Positions 54,231 through 63,408 of a DNA stretch of 64,000 nucleotides are shown one piece after another. The notes beneath the pieces were generated by a model. That model searched no databases. It saw nothing but the letters and a program-made list of their open reading frames with translations, and had not been told where the DNA came from. The stretch comes from Nostoc sp. HK-01. GTDB lineage: Bacteria > Cyanobacteriota > Cyanobacteriia > Cyanobacteriales > Nostocaceae. The DNA lies in the NCBI GenBank assembly GCA_003990705.1, contig AP018318.1:4281501-4345500 (forward strand), read 5' to 3'. The stretch's first letter is position 1; each line of letters begins with the position of its first letter. The translations under genes and the position numbers were made by a program.

Positions 54231-55403
54231 ATGCGTATACTACAAATTGTTCCATCTATTTCTTTAATTTATGGTGGCCCTAGTCAAATGGTATTAGGGT
54301 TAGCTCCGGCTTTAGCAAAAGAGGGTATAAAAGTTACTATTTTGACAACTGATAGTAATGGTGATGCTGGTCAAAAACCTTTGGATGTACCTTTAAATCG
54401 CCCAATTCAACAAGATGGTTATGAAATAATTTACTTTCGCTGTGCGCCATTTCGTCGTTATAAATTTTCGCTAGATTTACTCAAATGGCTAAAAAGTCAT
54501 GCTAACGAATTTGATTTAGCACATATTCATGCTTTGTTTTCGCCTATTAGTAGTGCAGCGGCGATGGTATGTCGCCAAAAAAAATTACCTTATATTTTGC
54601 GTCCTTTAGGAACTCTTGATCCGGCTGATTTACAAAAGAAAAAACAATTAAAGAAGCTGTATGTGGAACTTATCGAACGCCGCAATTTAGCAGATGCAGC
54701 AGCAATTCATTTTACTAGTGAACAAGAAGCTAAAATATCAGCAAGATTTGGGGTAAACACAAAAGATTTAGTAATTCCTTTGGGTGTGAAACCTACTCAA
54801 AAAATTCAATCAAGTGCAGTACGCAGTCAGTTAGATATACCTGAAAATGTGCCTTTAGTTTTGTTTATGTCGCGTATTGACCCGAAAAAAGGCTTGAATT
54901 TGTTGATTCCGGCTTTAGAAAAGCTATTGGCAAATGATTGCAAGTTTCATTTTGTTTTAGCTGGGACAAATCCTCAAGACCCAGACTATGAACAAAAAAT
55001 CAATTCTCAAATCGAAAATTCACCATTACGATCGCATACTACCATTACAGGCTTTGTGAGTGGTGAACTGAAAGCTGGTTTACTGCAAGCTGCTGATTTA
55101 TTTGTTTTGCCTTCTTATTACGAAAACTTTGGTATTGCGGTTGCTGAAGCGATGGTTGCAGGTATACCTGTAGTTATTTCTGACCAAGTGCATATTTGGC
55201 AGCAAGTAAGTGATAGTCAGTCGGGATGGGTTGGTCAAACAGATGTTTCAGCATTGTTTGAGTTATTACAACAAGCTTTGCAAAATCCCCAAGAATGCCA
55301 ACGTCGGGGAGAAAATGCTCAAAAATATGCTTTAGAACATTTTAGTTGGGATGCGATCGCTCGCCAAATGATTCAAGCTTATCAGCAGATACTCAAGAAA
55401 TGA
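54231..55403 (+). CDS. Glycosyltransferase family 4 (HpsP-like)
   Basis: This 390-residue protein has a GT-B fold: LQIVPSISLIYGGPSQMV at the start (glycine-rich loop), DLAHIHALFSP, VLFMSRIDPKKGLNLL (donor-domain start near residue 205) and LPSYYENFGIAVAEAM, the E-x7-E motif of GT4 enzymes. It would transfer an activated sugar to a growing surface polysaccharide. It is the last gene of the three-gene cluster. Confidence 0.9.
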   Translation: MRILQIVPSISLIYGGPSQMVLGLAPALAKEGIKVTILTTDSNGDAGQKPLDVPLNRPIQQDGYEIIYFRCAPFRRYKFSLDLLKWLKSHANEFDLAHIHALFSPISSAAAMVCRQKKLPYILRPLGTLDPADLQKKKQLKKLYVELIERRNLADAAAIHFTSEQEAKISARFGVNTKDLVIPLGVKPTQKIQSSAVRSQLDIPENVPLVLFMSRIDPKKGLNLLIPALEKLLANDCKFHFVLAGTNPQDPDYEQKINSQIENSPLRSHTTITGFVSGELKAGLLQAADLFVLPSYYENFGIAVAEAMVAGIPVVISDQVHIWQQVSDSQSGWVGQTDVSALFELLQQALQNPQECQRRGENAQKYALEHFSWDAIARQMIQAYQQILKK

Positions 55404-55485
55404 ATTTAACGAACCGCCAAGAACGCAAAGGACGCAGAGAAGAAGAGGTAGAATTTTTCGTATTCTACTACCTCCTGCCTTCTAC

Positions 55486-56619
55486 TTAATTCGCTCTTTC
55501 CCACTGACGTTGAATTTCTGTAATTGTTTGAATATCTGGTGGTGGCAGAATTTTCACATTCGGCTTGACTTCTGCACCGGGAATATTTTGACTCCACGGA
55601 CTATTGGGTACAGTTTTTAAATCAACATTATTATTCACTGGACGGAAACCGTATTGAACAAATACTGCTTGTTGTTCTGGTTGGGTGAGAAAGTCTAAAA
55701 ACTGCTTTGCGGCTTCTGCTGTACCTGCATCTACGTCTCGCCGGACAATTGCGGCTGTGGCGGTCGTTTCAATTGAGGGATCTAAATAATAGATTTGGTA
55801 GGGTTTACCTTTAGTAGCGGCTGATTGTTGCCAACGATGCAGGACTATACTTTCATATACAGTCGCAACATCGGCATCGTTAGGGCCTCTGACAATAAAT
55901 TCTTGCAGGAGAGTATCGGTTGAACGAGGTGGTTGATAAACTGATTTTTTAATTAAGCTAAATAGCGATCGCACTGATGAATCGTTGAAACTATTGGCGT
56001 TGATAGTTCCACCTAATTTTGATTGCGTCCACAAATTTAAAGTCAACTGACCACTATTAGACCGGGTGGGGTCTGTGGTGACAAAATCAAAGCTACCCCA
56101 ATTACTCACACCGCCAACTTTTCCCCAGTTACCGCCTTGCATTGCTTGTTCAAGCCTTGACCATTGAAAACGTCCATTGGGGAAGAGAACTTTACCACGT
56201 TCTGGCCACGCGATACCTACTAGGAGAGTTTTTGCCAGTGGTCGAGGAGAATCGTAAAAAGGTTCACTGTTGTTGGTGGCGCGGAGGCGATCGCTTAATT
56301 CTGTTAAAATTTCTCCATTAGCAGGAATTAAGATGGTCGGTTTAAAATCATTTTTCTGGTCAATATAATTGTTAACTAATTCTTGAGAACCTTGGAATTT
56401 TAAATCTAGTTTAATATTAGGATTAGTCTGCTTAAATTTTGCTTCTAATTGTTGTAAAGGTTCTTGTAGTTCTGTACCACTAACAATAACTACAGTTGTC
56501 TGCGAACCAGGGATGGGAATATAAGTCAAACCTAATGCTGCAATAATAATCGCAACGGAAGTAATCACTTTTGAAGATTTTGATTTTGCTTTAGAAGTAT
56601 TTTTTAATCCTGGTGACAT
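55486..56619 (-). CDS. Membrane-anchored extracellular solute-binding protein
   Basis: This 377-residue protein has a basic N-terminus and one hydrophobic segment (about residues 19-36, VITSVAIIIAALGLTYIPI), followed by a type II periplasmic binding fold: VVIVSGTELQEPLQQLEAKF, NPNIKLDLKFQGSQELVNNYI and TRSNSGQLTLNLW. It is the third gene of an operon with the protein at 56628 and the VWA protein at 57360, and shares its T-R-S-N-S-G signature with the latter. Ligand and transporter are unknown; no permease is adjacent. Confidence 0.8.
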   Translation of the reverse strand: MSPGLKNTSKAKSKSSKVITSVAIIIAALGLTYIPIPGSQTTVVIVSGTELQEPLQQLEAKFKQTNPNIKLDLKFQGSQELVNNYIDQKNDFKPTILIPANGEILTELSDRLRATNNSEPFYDSPRPLAKTLLVGIAWPERGKVLFPNGRFQWSRLEQAMQGGNWGKVGGVSNWGSFDFVTTDPTRSNSGQLTLNLWTQSKLGGTINANSFNDSSVRSLFSLIKKSVYQPPRSTDTLLQEFIVRGPNDADVATVYESIVLHRWQQSAATKGKPYQIYYLDPSIETTATAAIVRRDVDAGTAEAAKQFLDFLTQPEQQAVFVQYGFRPVNNNVDLKTVPNSPWSQNIPGAEVKPNVKILPPPDIQTITEIQRQWERAN

Positions 56620-56627
56620 AATTTTGT

Positions 56628-57350
56628 TTATTTCCGCACTAATAAATCAATATTTTCTACTAAACTAGTTAGCTCATTGCTAAGTGATTGCATTTCGTTA
56701 ATTTGTTGAGAATCACTTAAATCAGAGCTACGCAATTTAGTTTGTAATTGTTGCAATATTCCTGTACAATCTTGAATTAAAGTCGAAATATTAATAATTC
56801 TGGCTAACCTTGTATCTTCACCATCTTGGGCTAATTTGAGATTGCGTTTAAGACTTGCTGCCAATTGACTAAGATGTTCCTTTGCTACACCAGAACTCGC
56901 GCTAAGTTTTTGTTGTACTTCAACTAATTGCTGTTGTAGAGAACTAACCGAAAGTATTGATGTGTTGCCGTATAAGTTCCAAGCTAGGGTATCTATTTTA
57001 TTTGGTAATGTAGCAGTGCGATCGCAATTTATCTCTACGGCTGTTAAAAGTTCTATTTGGAATGAATCAGTTAATAGTTTTTTTGCTTCTGAACGCAAGT
57101 TTTCTGATTGATTGACTAATCCTAAAGCAGCCAGCTTGACAGCATTTACTTCTCTTTCTAATTCAGGATTCGCTAATTCAAAAGTGCTGGGTTCACGAGA
57201 TTTTATCAAACTTGCGCCAAGTATAGTAATACCAGAAGCGACTGGTAATATAACTAAGCTGGGCAATTGCAGTAAACGTACCCCGAAGAATAGAGAAATT
57301 CCTCCAGCTAATACGGCTAAAGGATAATATAGAGGATTTACTAATTTCAT
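56628..57350 (-). CDS. Membrane protein with coiled-coil domain, unknown function
   Basis: This 240-residue protein has two hydrophobic segments (about residues 8-24 and 29-48) followed by a mostly helical, coiled-coil-like domain to the end (VNAVKLAALGLVNQ, LQQQLVEVQQKLSAS). No family is recognised. It is sandwiched between the VWA-lipoprotein gene (9 bp) and the solute-binding gene (8 bp), so it probably works in the same envelope complex. Confidence 0.7.
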   Translation of the reverse strand: MKLVNPLYYPLAVLAGGISLFFGVRLLQLPSLVILPVASGITILGASLIKSREPSTFELANPELEREVNAVKLAALGLVNQSENLRSEAKKLLTDSFQIELLTAVEINCDRTATLPNKIDTLAWNLYGNTSILSVSSLQQQLVEVQQKLSASSGVAKEHLSQLAASLKRNLKLAQDGEDTRLARIINISTLIQDCTGILQQLQTKLRSSDLSDSQQINEMQSLSNELTSLVENIDLLVRK

Positions 57351-57359
57351 AATTTAAGT

Positions 57360-59072
57360 TTAAAACTCTACCTGTAAATTTGACATTAACTGCAAAATTG
57401 TCTCAGGATTTCCTTGAGAATAATACCCCCCATTCAACTCAGCGATTTCTTTCAAAACATCAGCTTTAAATTCACCTTCTTTACCATAGCCAATAGTAAA
57501 AAATCCAATTCTTTGGTCAGTTGCAAAACCACTTTTTTTCAATTCTTCCTCTAACTCATTCAACTTAATTTTTGAACCTGCATCCTCTCCATCAGTTAAT
57601 ATCAACACAGCGTTAATAGAATCTTTACGCAGATTTTTTTGTAGCCAATTCCTAGCTTCTAGGGCAGCATCGTATAATTTTGTCCCGCCATCAGCTTGAA
57701 GACCATTAATAAATTGCCAACCGCGATCGCGTCCTTGGGGTGTTCCATCTACTAATACAGGCGGACGAATTACTGAATCAAAATCAATCAAGGCAATTTG
57801 CTCTTTTGGCCCCAAGTTCTTAATGTAATTTTGTAAAGTATTTTGGACAGCAGGTAATTTATCGCCTGACATTGACCCCGAAGAATCAACAACAACCACC
57901 ACCAACGACGGTTTTTTTGCTGATTCCTGCCATGATTTCAGCATTGCGTCTACAACTTCCGGCTTTGGTGGACGCAAGGAATCATACTTAGCTTGGGCTT
58001 CTACACCAAATTCGGGAGTAAACTTAGCACCTAAAGCAACCCCTGGCGTTCCGGGACGTAAGCCCAAATCGGTGGCAATTTTTTGAGTTTCTGGCGATCG
58101 CCAATAAGTAATAAATTTTTCCGCTGCTGCCTTTTCATCCGCACTAACCCAAGGTGCATTCGGGACAATCGCCCGCATATTAGAAGTAAATGTAGTTTTG
58201 GGATAAACTGCTTGATAACGCTGCTGTCCCTGTGGTAGTCCTGAATTAGCTACAATTACACTCGATTCATATACTGAACCAACCGAAGCCCAAAAGGGGC
58301 CATTCTTTACCATTGATTGGGCGAGAGAATTAGTCGAAACACCGTAACGAGTAATTTTGCTTTGGATTTGCTGAATTTGGGGTTGAAATTTCTGCACATC
58401 CGCCACAGTTACTTCTTCAGGACGTTTACCCGATACACTGACGTATTGTGCTACCAGGGTTTGTAACCCAGAATTAGAACGCGTCGGCGCAGAATGTACA
58501 TAATGAACTGTTAACGGTGGTGAGGCTGGGTCAATATCGCGGTGAGTTTTTGCTGTCACTAAAACCTTATAGGGGTCAGCGACTTTTCGCAATCCAGCAG
58601 CGACATCAGCTTGCGCCATAAATACCATTGGCGTGTTAGCGATGAGTGGTGATTCTGTTATTTCTGGAATATAATTTTTCCCCGGCGAAATTTGGTTCAT
58701 CCGGTAAATTAACTGGCTTTGATATATATCTCCATCCAAAGAAATAATTGTGGGAAAATCTGCTGCATCAGCTTGTACTGTCCCTTTTTGTAATTGATCT
58801 GCTAGACTAACTACCTCAGTCACAACATCGCCACTACCTAGTGCTTCGCATTTCACCTGAAAAGCTTTACCATTATCTAGTTTTGGTTGTGTAGCATTAA
58901 AGTTTTTTGCCGCTTGGTTACAGAAGTCACCCAAGGCGCTACCAACCAATAGTTTGACTTTTAACCCTGTAAAATTATCGTCAGAAGTCGAGTTAGTGTT
59001 ACACCCCGTCATTAACACTACAGCAGAGATTATTACAAGCTGCGTCAGAAACCGAGACCTTTGAAAAATCAT
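57360..59072 (-). CDS. Lipoprotein with solute-binding and VWA domains
   Basis: This 570-residue protein has a lipoprotein signal with lipobox VVLMTGC, so Cys24 would be lipidated. Residues 40 to about 360 form a substrate-binding fold (LLVGSALGDFCNQAAKNF, APTRSNSGLQTL), and 385-560 a von Willebrand A domain with an intact metal site DSSGSMSG and LTDGEDAG. VWA domains bind proteins in a metal-dependent way. It is the first gene of the three-gene operon. Its role is unknown; a surface sensing or binding complex is inferred. Confidence 0.85.
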   Translation of the reverse strand: MIFQRSRFLTQLVIISAVVLMTGCNTNSTSDDNFTGLKVKLLVGSALGDFCNQAAKNFNATQPKLDNGKAFQVKCEALGSGDVVTEVVSLADQLQKGTVQADAADFPTIISLDGDIYQSQLIYRMNQISPGKNYIPEITESPLIANTPMVFMAQADVAAGLRKVADPYKVLVTAKTHRDIDPASPPLTVHYVHSAPTRSNSGLQTLVAQYVSVSGKRPEEVTVADVQKFQPQIQQIQSKITRYGVSTNSLAQSMVKNGPFWASVGSVYESSVIVANSGLPQGQQRYQAVYPKTTFTSNMRAIVPNAPWVSADEKAAAEKFITYWRSPETQKIATDLGLRPGTPGVALGAKFTPEFGVEAQAKYDSLRPPKPEVVDAMLKSWQESAKKPSLVVVVVDSSGSMSGDKLPAVQNTLQNYIKNLGPKEQIALIDFDSVIRPPVLVDGTPQGRDRGWQFINGLQADGGTKLYDAALEARNWLQKNLRKDSINAVLILTDGEDAGSKIKLNELEEELKKSGFATDQRIGFFTIGYGKEGEFKADVLKEIAELNGGYYSQGNPETILQLMSNLQVEF

Positions 59073-59363
59073 GCACTTCTCCGAGAACGATTAGTGATTT
59101 AATAATCTCTGCAATAAGTTATGTTCCGATTCTATTGTGTGATAGAAAAGTTAATTTTCAGTTAACTTTATTGAGTGCAAAAGACAAACATTATATCTGT
59201 ATAATAATCAAGCCTCATCTAGTTACACTGCGCCTATCCCTGTCTCTACGCTGAGAAATTAAAATTTTGTAAAAAACAGCTACAAGTCGATAGGGAAACC
59301 GATGTTCTATGGGATGATGGCAAAGTAGACTACATCTGCCTCTTTATCTACAGGGAATCTCTC

Positions 59364-60002
59364 ATGACTCTCCATCTTGGTGATACAGTACCCAACTTTA
59401 CACAAGCCTCTACACATGGCGACATAAATTTTTACGAATGGGCAGGTGACAGCTGGGTAGTGCTGTTTTCTCACCCTGCTGACTTTACACCTGTTTGTAC
59501 TACTGAACTCGGTACAGTTGCGAAACTAAAACCTGAATTTGACAAGCGCAACGTCAAAGCGATCGCCCTCAGCGTTGATGATGTAGAATCTCATAACGGC
59601 TGGGTAGGCGACATCGAAGAAACTCAAAGCACCACACTCAACTACCCCATTTTGGCAGACGCAGATCGTAAGGTTTCTGACCTTTACGATATGATTCACC
59701 CCAACGCTAACGCCGCTGTTACAGTGCGTTCAGTATTTGTAATTGACCCCAACAAAAAATTGCGTCTTTCTTTCACCTATCCTCCCAGCACCGGACGCAA
59801 CTTTGACGAAATTTTGCGCGTAATTGATTCACTGCAACTTACCGACAACTACAGTGTGGCTACCCCAGCAGACTGGAAAGATGGCGATAAGGTTGTAATC
59901 GTCCCCTCCCTCAAAGACCCGGAAGTCTTGAAAGAAAAATTCCCCAAAGGTTACGAAGTAGTCAAACCCTATCTGCGGTTAACTCCTCAACCTAACAAGT
60001 AA
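59364..60002 (+). CDS. 1-Cys peroxiredoxin (Prx6 family)
   Basis: This 212-residue thiol peroxidase has the active site HPADFTPVCTTELG (peroxidatic Cys near residue 47), the Arg partner in DADRKVSDLYDM and the long C-terminal Prx6 extension (VTPADWKDGDKVVIVPSL-like). There is no resolving cysteine in the usual 2-Cys place. It reduces hydrogen and alkyl peroxides. It is transcribed alone and divergently from the VWA operon. Confidence 0.96.
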   Translation: MTLHLGDTVPNFTQASTHGDINFYEWAGDSWVVLFSHPADFTPVCTTELGTVAKLKPEFDKRNVKAIALSVDDVESHNGWVGDIEETQSTTLNYPILADADRKVSDLYDMIHPNANAAVTVRSVFVIDPNKKLRLSFTYPPSTGRNFDEILRVIDSLQLTDNYSVATPADWKDGDKVVIVPSLKDPEVLKEKFPKGYEVVKPYLRLTPQPNK

Positions 60003-60174
60003 TGAGTGCTGAGTTGAAAGTGCTGAGTGCTGAGTTAAAGCATTCAGCAATCAGTACTGGTTATGCAAAAGTCTCATTGAAATTTTGTATCAAGGCGCAA
60101 AGTTGCAAGTTTCTATTCTTGGCGACTTTGCGCTTTTGCATGAGAATAAAAATAAAGCCAGTCGCCCAAGCATT

Positions 60175-60759
60175 ATGCTTTCAGATCCCTTATTACTTCA
60201 AATGCCAGACTCAATGCAAATGACAGACGAACAATTTTTTGAGTTCTGTCAGATAAATCGTGATTTACGTATTGAGCAAGATAAATTTGGAGAAATCTCA
60301 ATTATGCCCCCTACGGGTTCAGAAACAGGTAATCGAGAATTTAATATTGCTCTACAGCTAGGAGTTTGGTCAGAACAAGATGGTAAAGGTATCGCTTTTA
60401 GCTCCAGTACAGGATTTACTTTATCCACGGGTGCAAAACGCTCTCCTGATGCTTCTTGGATGAAATTGGAACGGTGGAATACTCTCTCACTGGAACAACA
60501 ACAAAGGTTTGCACCTATTTGTCCCGATTTTGTCATTGAATTGCGATCGCCTAGCGATAGCCTCCAACCCCTCAAAGATAAAATGGGGGAATATATGCAG
60601 GAACCAGGGGTGCAGTTAGGTTGGTGAATTGACCGCAAACACCGCCAAGTTTATATCTATCGTCCTGGTCAATCAGAAGAATGTTTAGAAAGTCCTGAGA
60701 CAGTTAGTGCAGATCCAGTTTTACCTGGATTTTCGTTGAATATATCTAAAATTTGGTAG
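60175..60759 (+). pseudogene. Uma2 family endonuclease gene with in-frame stop
   Basis: The frame begins at the ATG at 60175 (MLSDPLLLQMPDSMQMT) and shows the DUF820/Uma2 core: GEISIMPPTGSETGNRE, SPDASWM and PDFVIELRSPSDS with the PD-(D/E)XK acids. At 60625-60627 a TGA interrupts the conserved GW-x-ID segment, where leucine is usual. The same frame then continues as DRKHRQVYIYRPG to VLPGFSLNISKIW and a TAG. So a single nonsense change, TTA or TTG to TGA, removes about 44 residues. Function is probably lost, although the catalytic acids lie before the stop. Confidence 0.85.
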
Positions 60760-60767
60760 CGATATTA

Positions 60768-62246
60768 TTATTCTAATCGGTTAATAATTGTTGTGATATT
60801 ACAAGCAATATAACCAATTGTTAAAGGGGATTTATCATTTAAAAGTAATAGAATTTGTTGAAGATTCTGTACGAGATTTGCCCCATAAATCTGCCAAAGT
60901 TTTTCTTGTAGTTGATGTAAAATACGATCGCCGACAATATCATCACTACCCGGACGTAATAACCAATGGGTTCGCAGAACTTTAAAATCAGAGATATCCT
61001 GACTCTGCATCACCTGAATTATCTCTTGAGTCGCATGTTCCACCAATTCATCAGTAATAATTTTCATCACCAGTGGTTGTAAAGTAAAAGCTGGTGCATT
61101 ACTACAAATCCATTTTTCTAAAAGCGATCGCCTTTCCAAACTGACAATTGCATCTAATACTGTGGCAGGATCAAGAGAAATAAGTAAATGAGTTTGCAAT
61201 CGACCAAATGAGACTGGTTGTTGCCAAATTGCTAACCAATAGAGAATGTCTTGCTCTAATTCGGCAAGTTGCTCGAATTGTTGTTTGAGGATAGCACGCA
61301 AGCGATCGCCAATTACTATCGTATTTTGACTGAGAAAAGCCCCAATATTCCCACCAAACACTGACTGAATCAAAGGCGTAACAAGCTTGAGTGCTAAAGG
61401 ATTGCCGCGATAAAGTTGAATCAAGGGTAATAATCCAATTTCTTTACTTGTGAATCCTCTGGCTTGCAATAGTTCTACAGCATCAGCTTTTGGCAATCCT
61501 TTTAACGTGAGACTGCGAACTGTTTTAGTATTCGACTCAATAATATTTGGTTGTTCTCGACTAGTGAGAATAATGCAGCCTTGATGATGAGCGCGGCTTA
61601 ATTGCTGGATAAACTGATGATAGTGTTTCTCTGAATCATCCAACCCATCCAAAATCAACAAATATCGACGCTGTTGCAGATGGTAAATGAGCTTTGCTGT
61701 ATTTGAGGAAATATCATCAACCGGAGTTTGCTTAAAGGTGTGGAGAAGTCCATCTAACAGGGAAACTAGGGATGGTGTAGAATGAAGGATTTTCCAAATT
61801 AAACCATCAAATTTTAACTGAAGACAATCAGCCAAAGCCAGTGCCAGAGCCGTTTTGCCAACGCCAGCCATCCCTGTGATGATGATTAGTTTACAGCGAT
61901 CGCCTACAATCCATTCTTCTAGCTGAGTTAATTCTTGATTGCGTCCATAAAAGCTTTCAACATCAGGTGCTTCATCCCAGTCGAGGTATTGTGTAGAGGT
62001 TTCCTCGAAGTCTGCGTTAGGGATTTCTGCGATACTTTGCCAATCGTTAATGCCAACAGCCTGACAGATAGCGATGAAAATTTCTTGCTGAATGCGATCG
62101 CCCTGCCAAAATCGCCGTAAAGTAGCTCTAGAAGTGTGAGCGTCTTGCCACCAACGCGCCGTGCTGGTTTTCGTCCAGCCAAGACGTTTTCGCGCCTTGT
62201 CTACAATTGCCAGTCCAGTTGTTGATGCGTTGAGCGAGTTTGACAT
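60768..62246 (-). CDS. NB-ARC ATPase with N-terminal helical domain
   Basis: This 492-residue protein begins with about 65 residues of a helix-turn-helix-like domain (KARKRLGWTKTSTARWW) common at the front of cyanobacterial NB-ARC proteins. The NB-ARC switch has IITGMAGVGKTALALAL near residues 122-138, LLILDGLD near 200, ILTSREQP near 230 and GLPKADAVELL. A winged-helix region follows, but no TPR or WD repeats are present, so it is a short member. The 5' end and leader are duplicated at 62914-63111. The signal it senses is unknown. Confidence 0.88.
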   Translation of the reverse strand: MSNSLNASTTGLAIVDKARKRLGWTKTSTARWWQDAHTSRATLRRFWQGDRIQQEIFIAICQAVGINDWQSIAEIPNADFEETSTQYLDWDEAPDVESFYGRNQELTQLEEWIVGDRCKLIIITGMAGVGKTALALALADCLQLKFDGLIWKILHSTPSLVSLLDGLLHTFKQTPVDDISSNTAKLIYHLQQRRYLLILDGLDDSEKHYHQFIQQLSRAHHQGCIILTSREQPNIIESNTKTVRSLTLKGLPKADAVELLQARGFTSKEIGLLPLIQLYRGNPLALKLVTPLIQSVFGGNIGAFLSQNTIVIGDRLRAILKQQFEQLAELEQDILYWLAIWQQPVSFGRLQTHLLISLDPATVLDAIVSLERRSLLEKWICSNAPAFTLQPLVMKIITDELVEHATQEIIQVMQSQDISDFKVLRTHWLLRPGSDDIVGDRILHQLQEKLWQIYGANLVQNLQQILLLLNDKSPLTIGYIACNITTIINRLE

Positions 62247-62291
62247 ATATCTGTTAACTGAGCAGATTGTCTCTATTTTGGCTTAACAGAA
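62094..62291. repeat. 198-bp direct duplication, copy 1 (5' end and leader of the NB-ARC gene)
   Basis: This segment matches 62914-63111 without gaps at roughly 90% identity. It includes the first codons of the NB-ARC gene and about 45 bp upstream of its start (gacatatatctgttaactga...), so the promoter region is duplicated too. Confidence 0.8.
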
Positions 62292-62315
62292 ACGCTGGAA
62301 TAATAGTAATTTTAT

Positions 62316-62439
62316 TCAGGCTTCAGTCGGTGGATGCCAACCAGCAGAAACCCAAGCCTGTCTAACTGAGACAGTAACCACATTGATTATTTGCCTGTGT
62401 GCGGATTCGCGCTTTGACTTCCTCTGGAATTTGGCTCAT
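62316..62439 (-). pseudogene. Internally deleted HNH nuclease remnant
   Basis: From an ATG at 62439 that overlaps the stop of the ribbon-helix-helix gene (TAATG), the frame reads IPEEVKARIRTQANNQCGYC and then stops. In the +1 frame the next bases read AWVSAGWHPPTEA and stop. The front matches the start of the HNH protein at 21873 (IPEATQKQVRQRA, CEYC), and the tail matches the HPPTD end of that family. The middle with the HNH core has been lost by deletion. Confidence 0.75.
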
Positions 62440-62825
62440 TAGCTTAAAGGTTCAATTAACCCGCGTTTGACAGCTTCATTGAGTGCAGTTGCTTTCCGTA
62501 AGAGTCCTTCTTGATAAATTTGCATCAAGGTTTGTAATTCTGAAAGTTCATTTTCTGTCATAGTACCTGCTTGTTGCCGATCCAGCAGTTCACTCAATCG
62601 AGTATCCTGTTTAGCTTCCATTTGCAGTTCCGTCAACGCTAAAACTTGTTCATTGGAGAGAACTGAAACAGGTTCTAGGCTGTTAACTTCTGCTCTCACA
62701 GGCGGAATCGACAGTTGAATTGTATCTGCCAAAATACTGGCAATATCCCGATTTGCCAGTCGCGCAAAGCGTTCGGCACGTTGGTAAATCTCGTCAGGTA
62801 ATGTAATCGTGATTCTGGTACTCAT
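62439..62825 (-). CDS. Ribbon-helix-helix antitoxin-like protein
   Basis: A 128-residue protein has an N-terminal ribbon-helix-helix (TRITITLPDEIYQRAERFARL, residues 3-23) and a helical tail (LSELLDRQQAGTMTENELSEL, YQEGLLRKATALNEAVKRGL). It is coupled by a TAATG overlap to the deleted HNH gene, so it is the surviving partner of a two-gene unit, likely an autoregulator and antitoxin. It sits between the two copies of the 198-bp duplication. Confidence 0.8.
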   Translation of the reverse strand: MSTRITITLPDEIYQRAERFARLANRDIASILADTIQLSIPPVRAEVNSLEPVSVLSNEQVLALTELQMEAKQDTRLSELLDRQQAGTMTENELSELQTLMQIYQEGLLRKATALNEAVKRGLIEPLS

Positions 62826-62877
62826 GACTCTGAGATGGATGTTCTTCTTTATTTTTACCTGCGATCACCTTTTTATT

Positions 62878-63066
62878 CTAAAACCTGTATGCTATCGCGC
62901 CGTTTATCGTCAGGCGATCGCCTTGCCAAAATCGCCGTAAAATAGCTCTAGAAGTGTGAACATCTTGCCACCAACACGCCGTACTAGTTTTCGTCCAACC
63001 AAGACGTTTTCGCGCCTTGTCTACAATTCCCAGTCCAACCGTTGATGCTTTGAGCGAGTTTGACAT
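62878..63066 (-). pseudogene. Truncated copy of the NB-ARC protein N-terminus
   Basis: The first 50 residues are nearly the same as those of the NB-ARC protein (KARKRLGWTKTSTACWW, LRRFWQGDR), then the match ends and the frame closes 12 codons later. It has a copy of the same leader and start. It is a fragment left by duplication or by loss of a second NB-ARC gene. Confidence 0.75.
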
Positions 63067-63111
63067 ATATCTGTTAACTGAGCAGATTATCTCTATTTTG
63101 GCTTAACAGAA
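62914..63111. repeat. 198-bp direct duplication, copy 2
   Basis: This is the partner of 62094-62291, with the same length and order. The two copies flank the ribbon-helix-helix gene and the HNH remnant, so recombination between them could delete that pair. Confidence 0.8.
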
Positions 63112-63162
63112 CTTTCTACTCATACAAATCAATAGAATAGTTATGTAGAGATAAATCCAGCT

Positions 63163-63408
63163 ATGAGCATTGTTATTCCTGATGAAATTTTAGCTGCAAC
63201 TCGTATGACTGATGCTGAACTGAAACAAGAAATTGCAGTGATGCTGTTTCAGAAAGATAAACTCACCCTTGCTCAAGCCAGTCGTTTGGCAGGGATGAAC
63301 CGCATTGCATTTCAGCATTTGCTTGCCAGTCGTCAAATTCCAGTTCACTATGGTGTAGATGATTTTGAACAAGACATCAAAAACTTGCAGGATATGGGCA
63401 GGTTATAA
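63163..63408 (+). CDS. UPF0175 family protein, antitoxin-like
   Basis: An 81-residue protein has the UPF0175 pattern: KQEIAVMLFQKDKLTLAQAS, RLAGMNRIAFQHLLASRQIP and VHYGVDDFEQDI. The family is widely placed next to PIN-type toxins in cyanobacteria. Here no PIN or DUF3368 gene follows; instead it converges, with a 6-bp overlap, on the gene at 63403. The short upstream gap starts at the end of the 198-bp duplication. Confidence 0.88.
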   Translation: MSIVIPDEILAATRMTDAELKQEIAVMLFQKDKLTLAQASRLAGMNRIAFQHLLASRQIPVHYGVDDFEQDIKNLQDMGRL

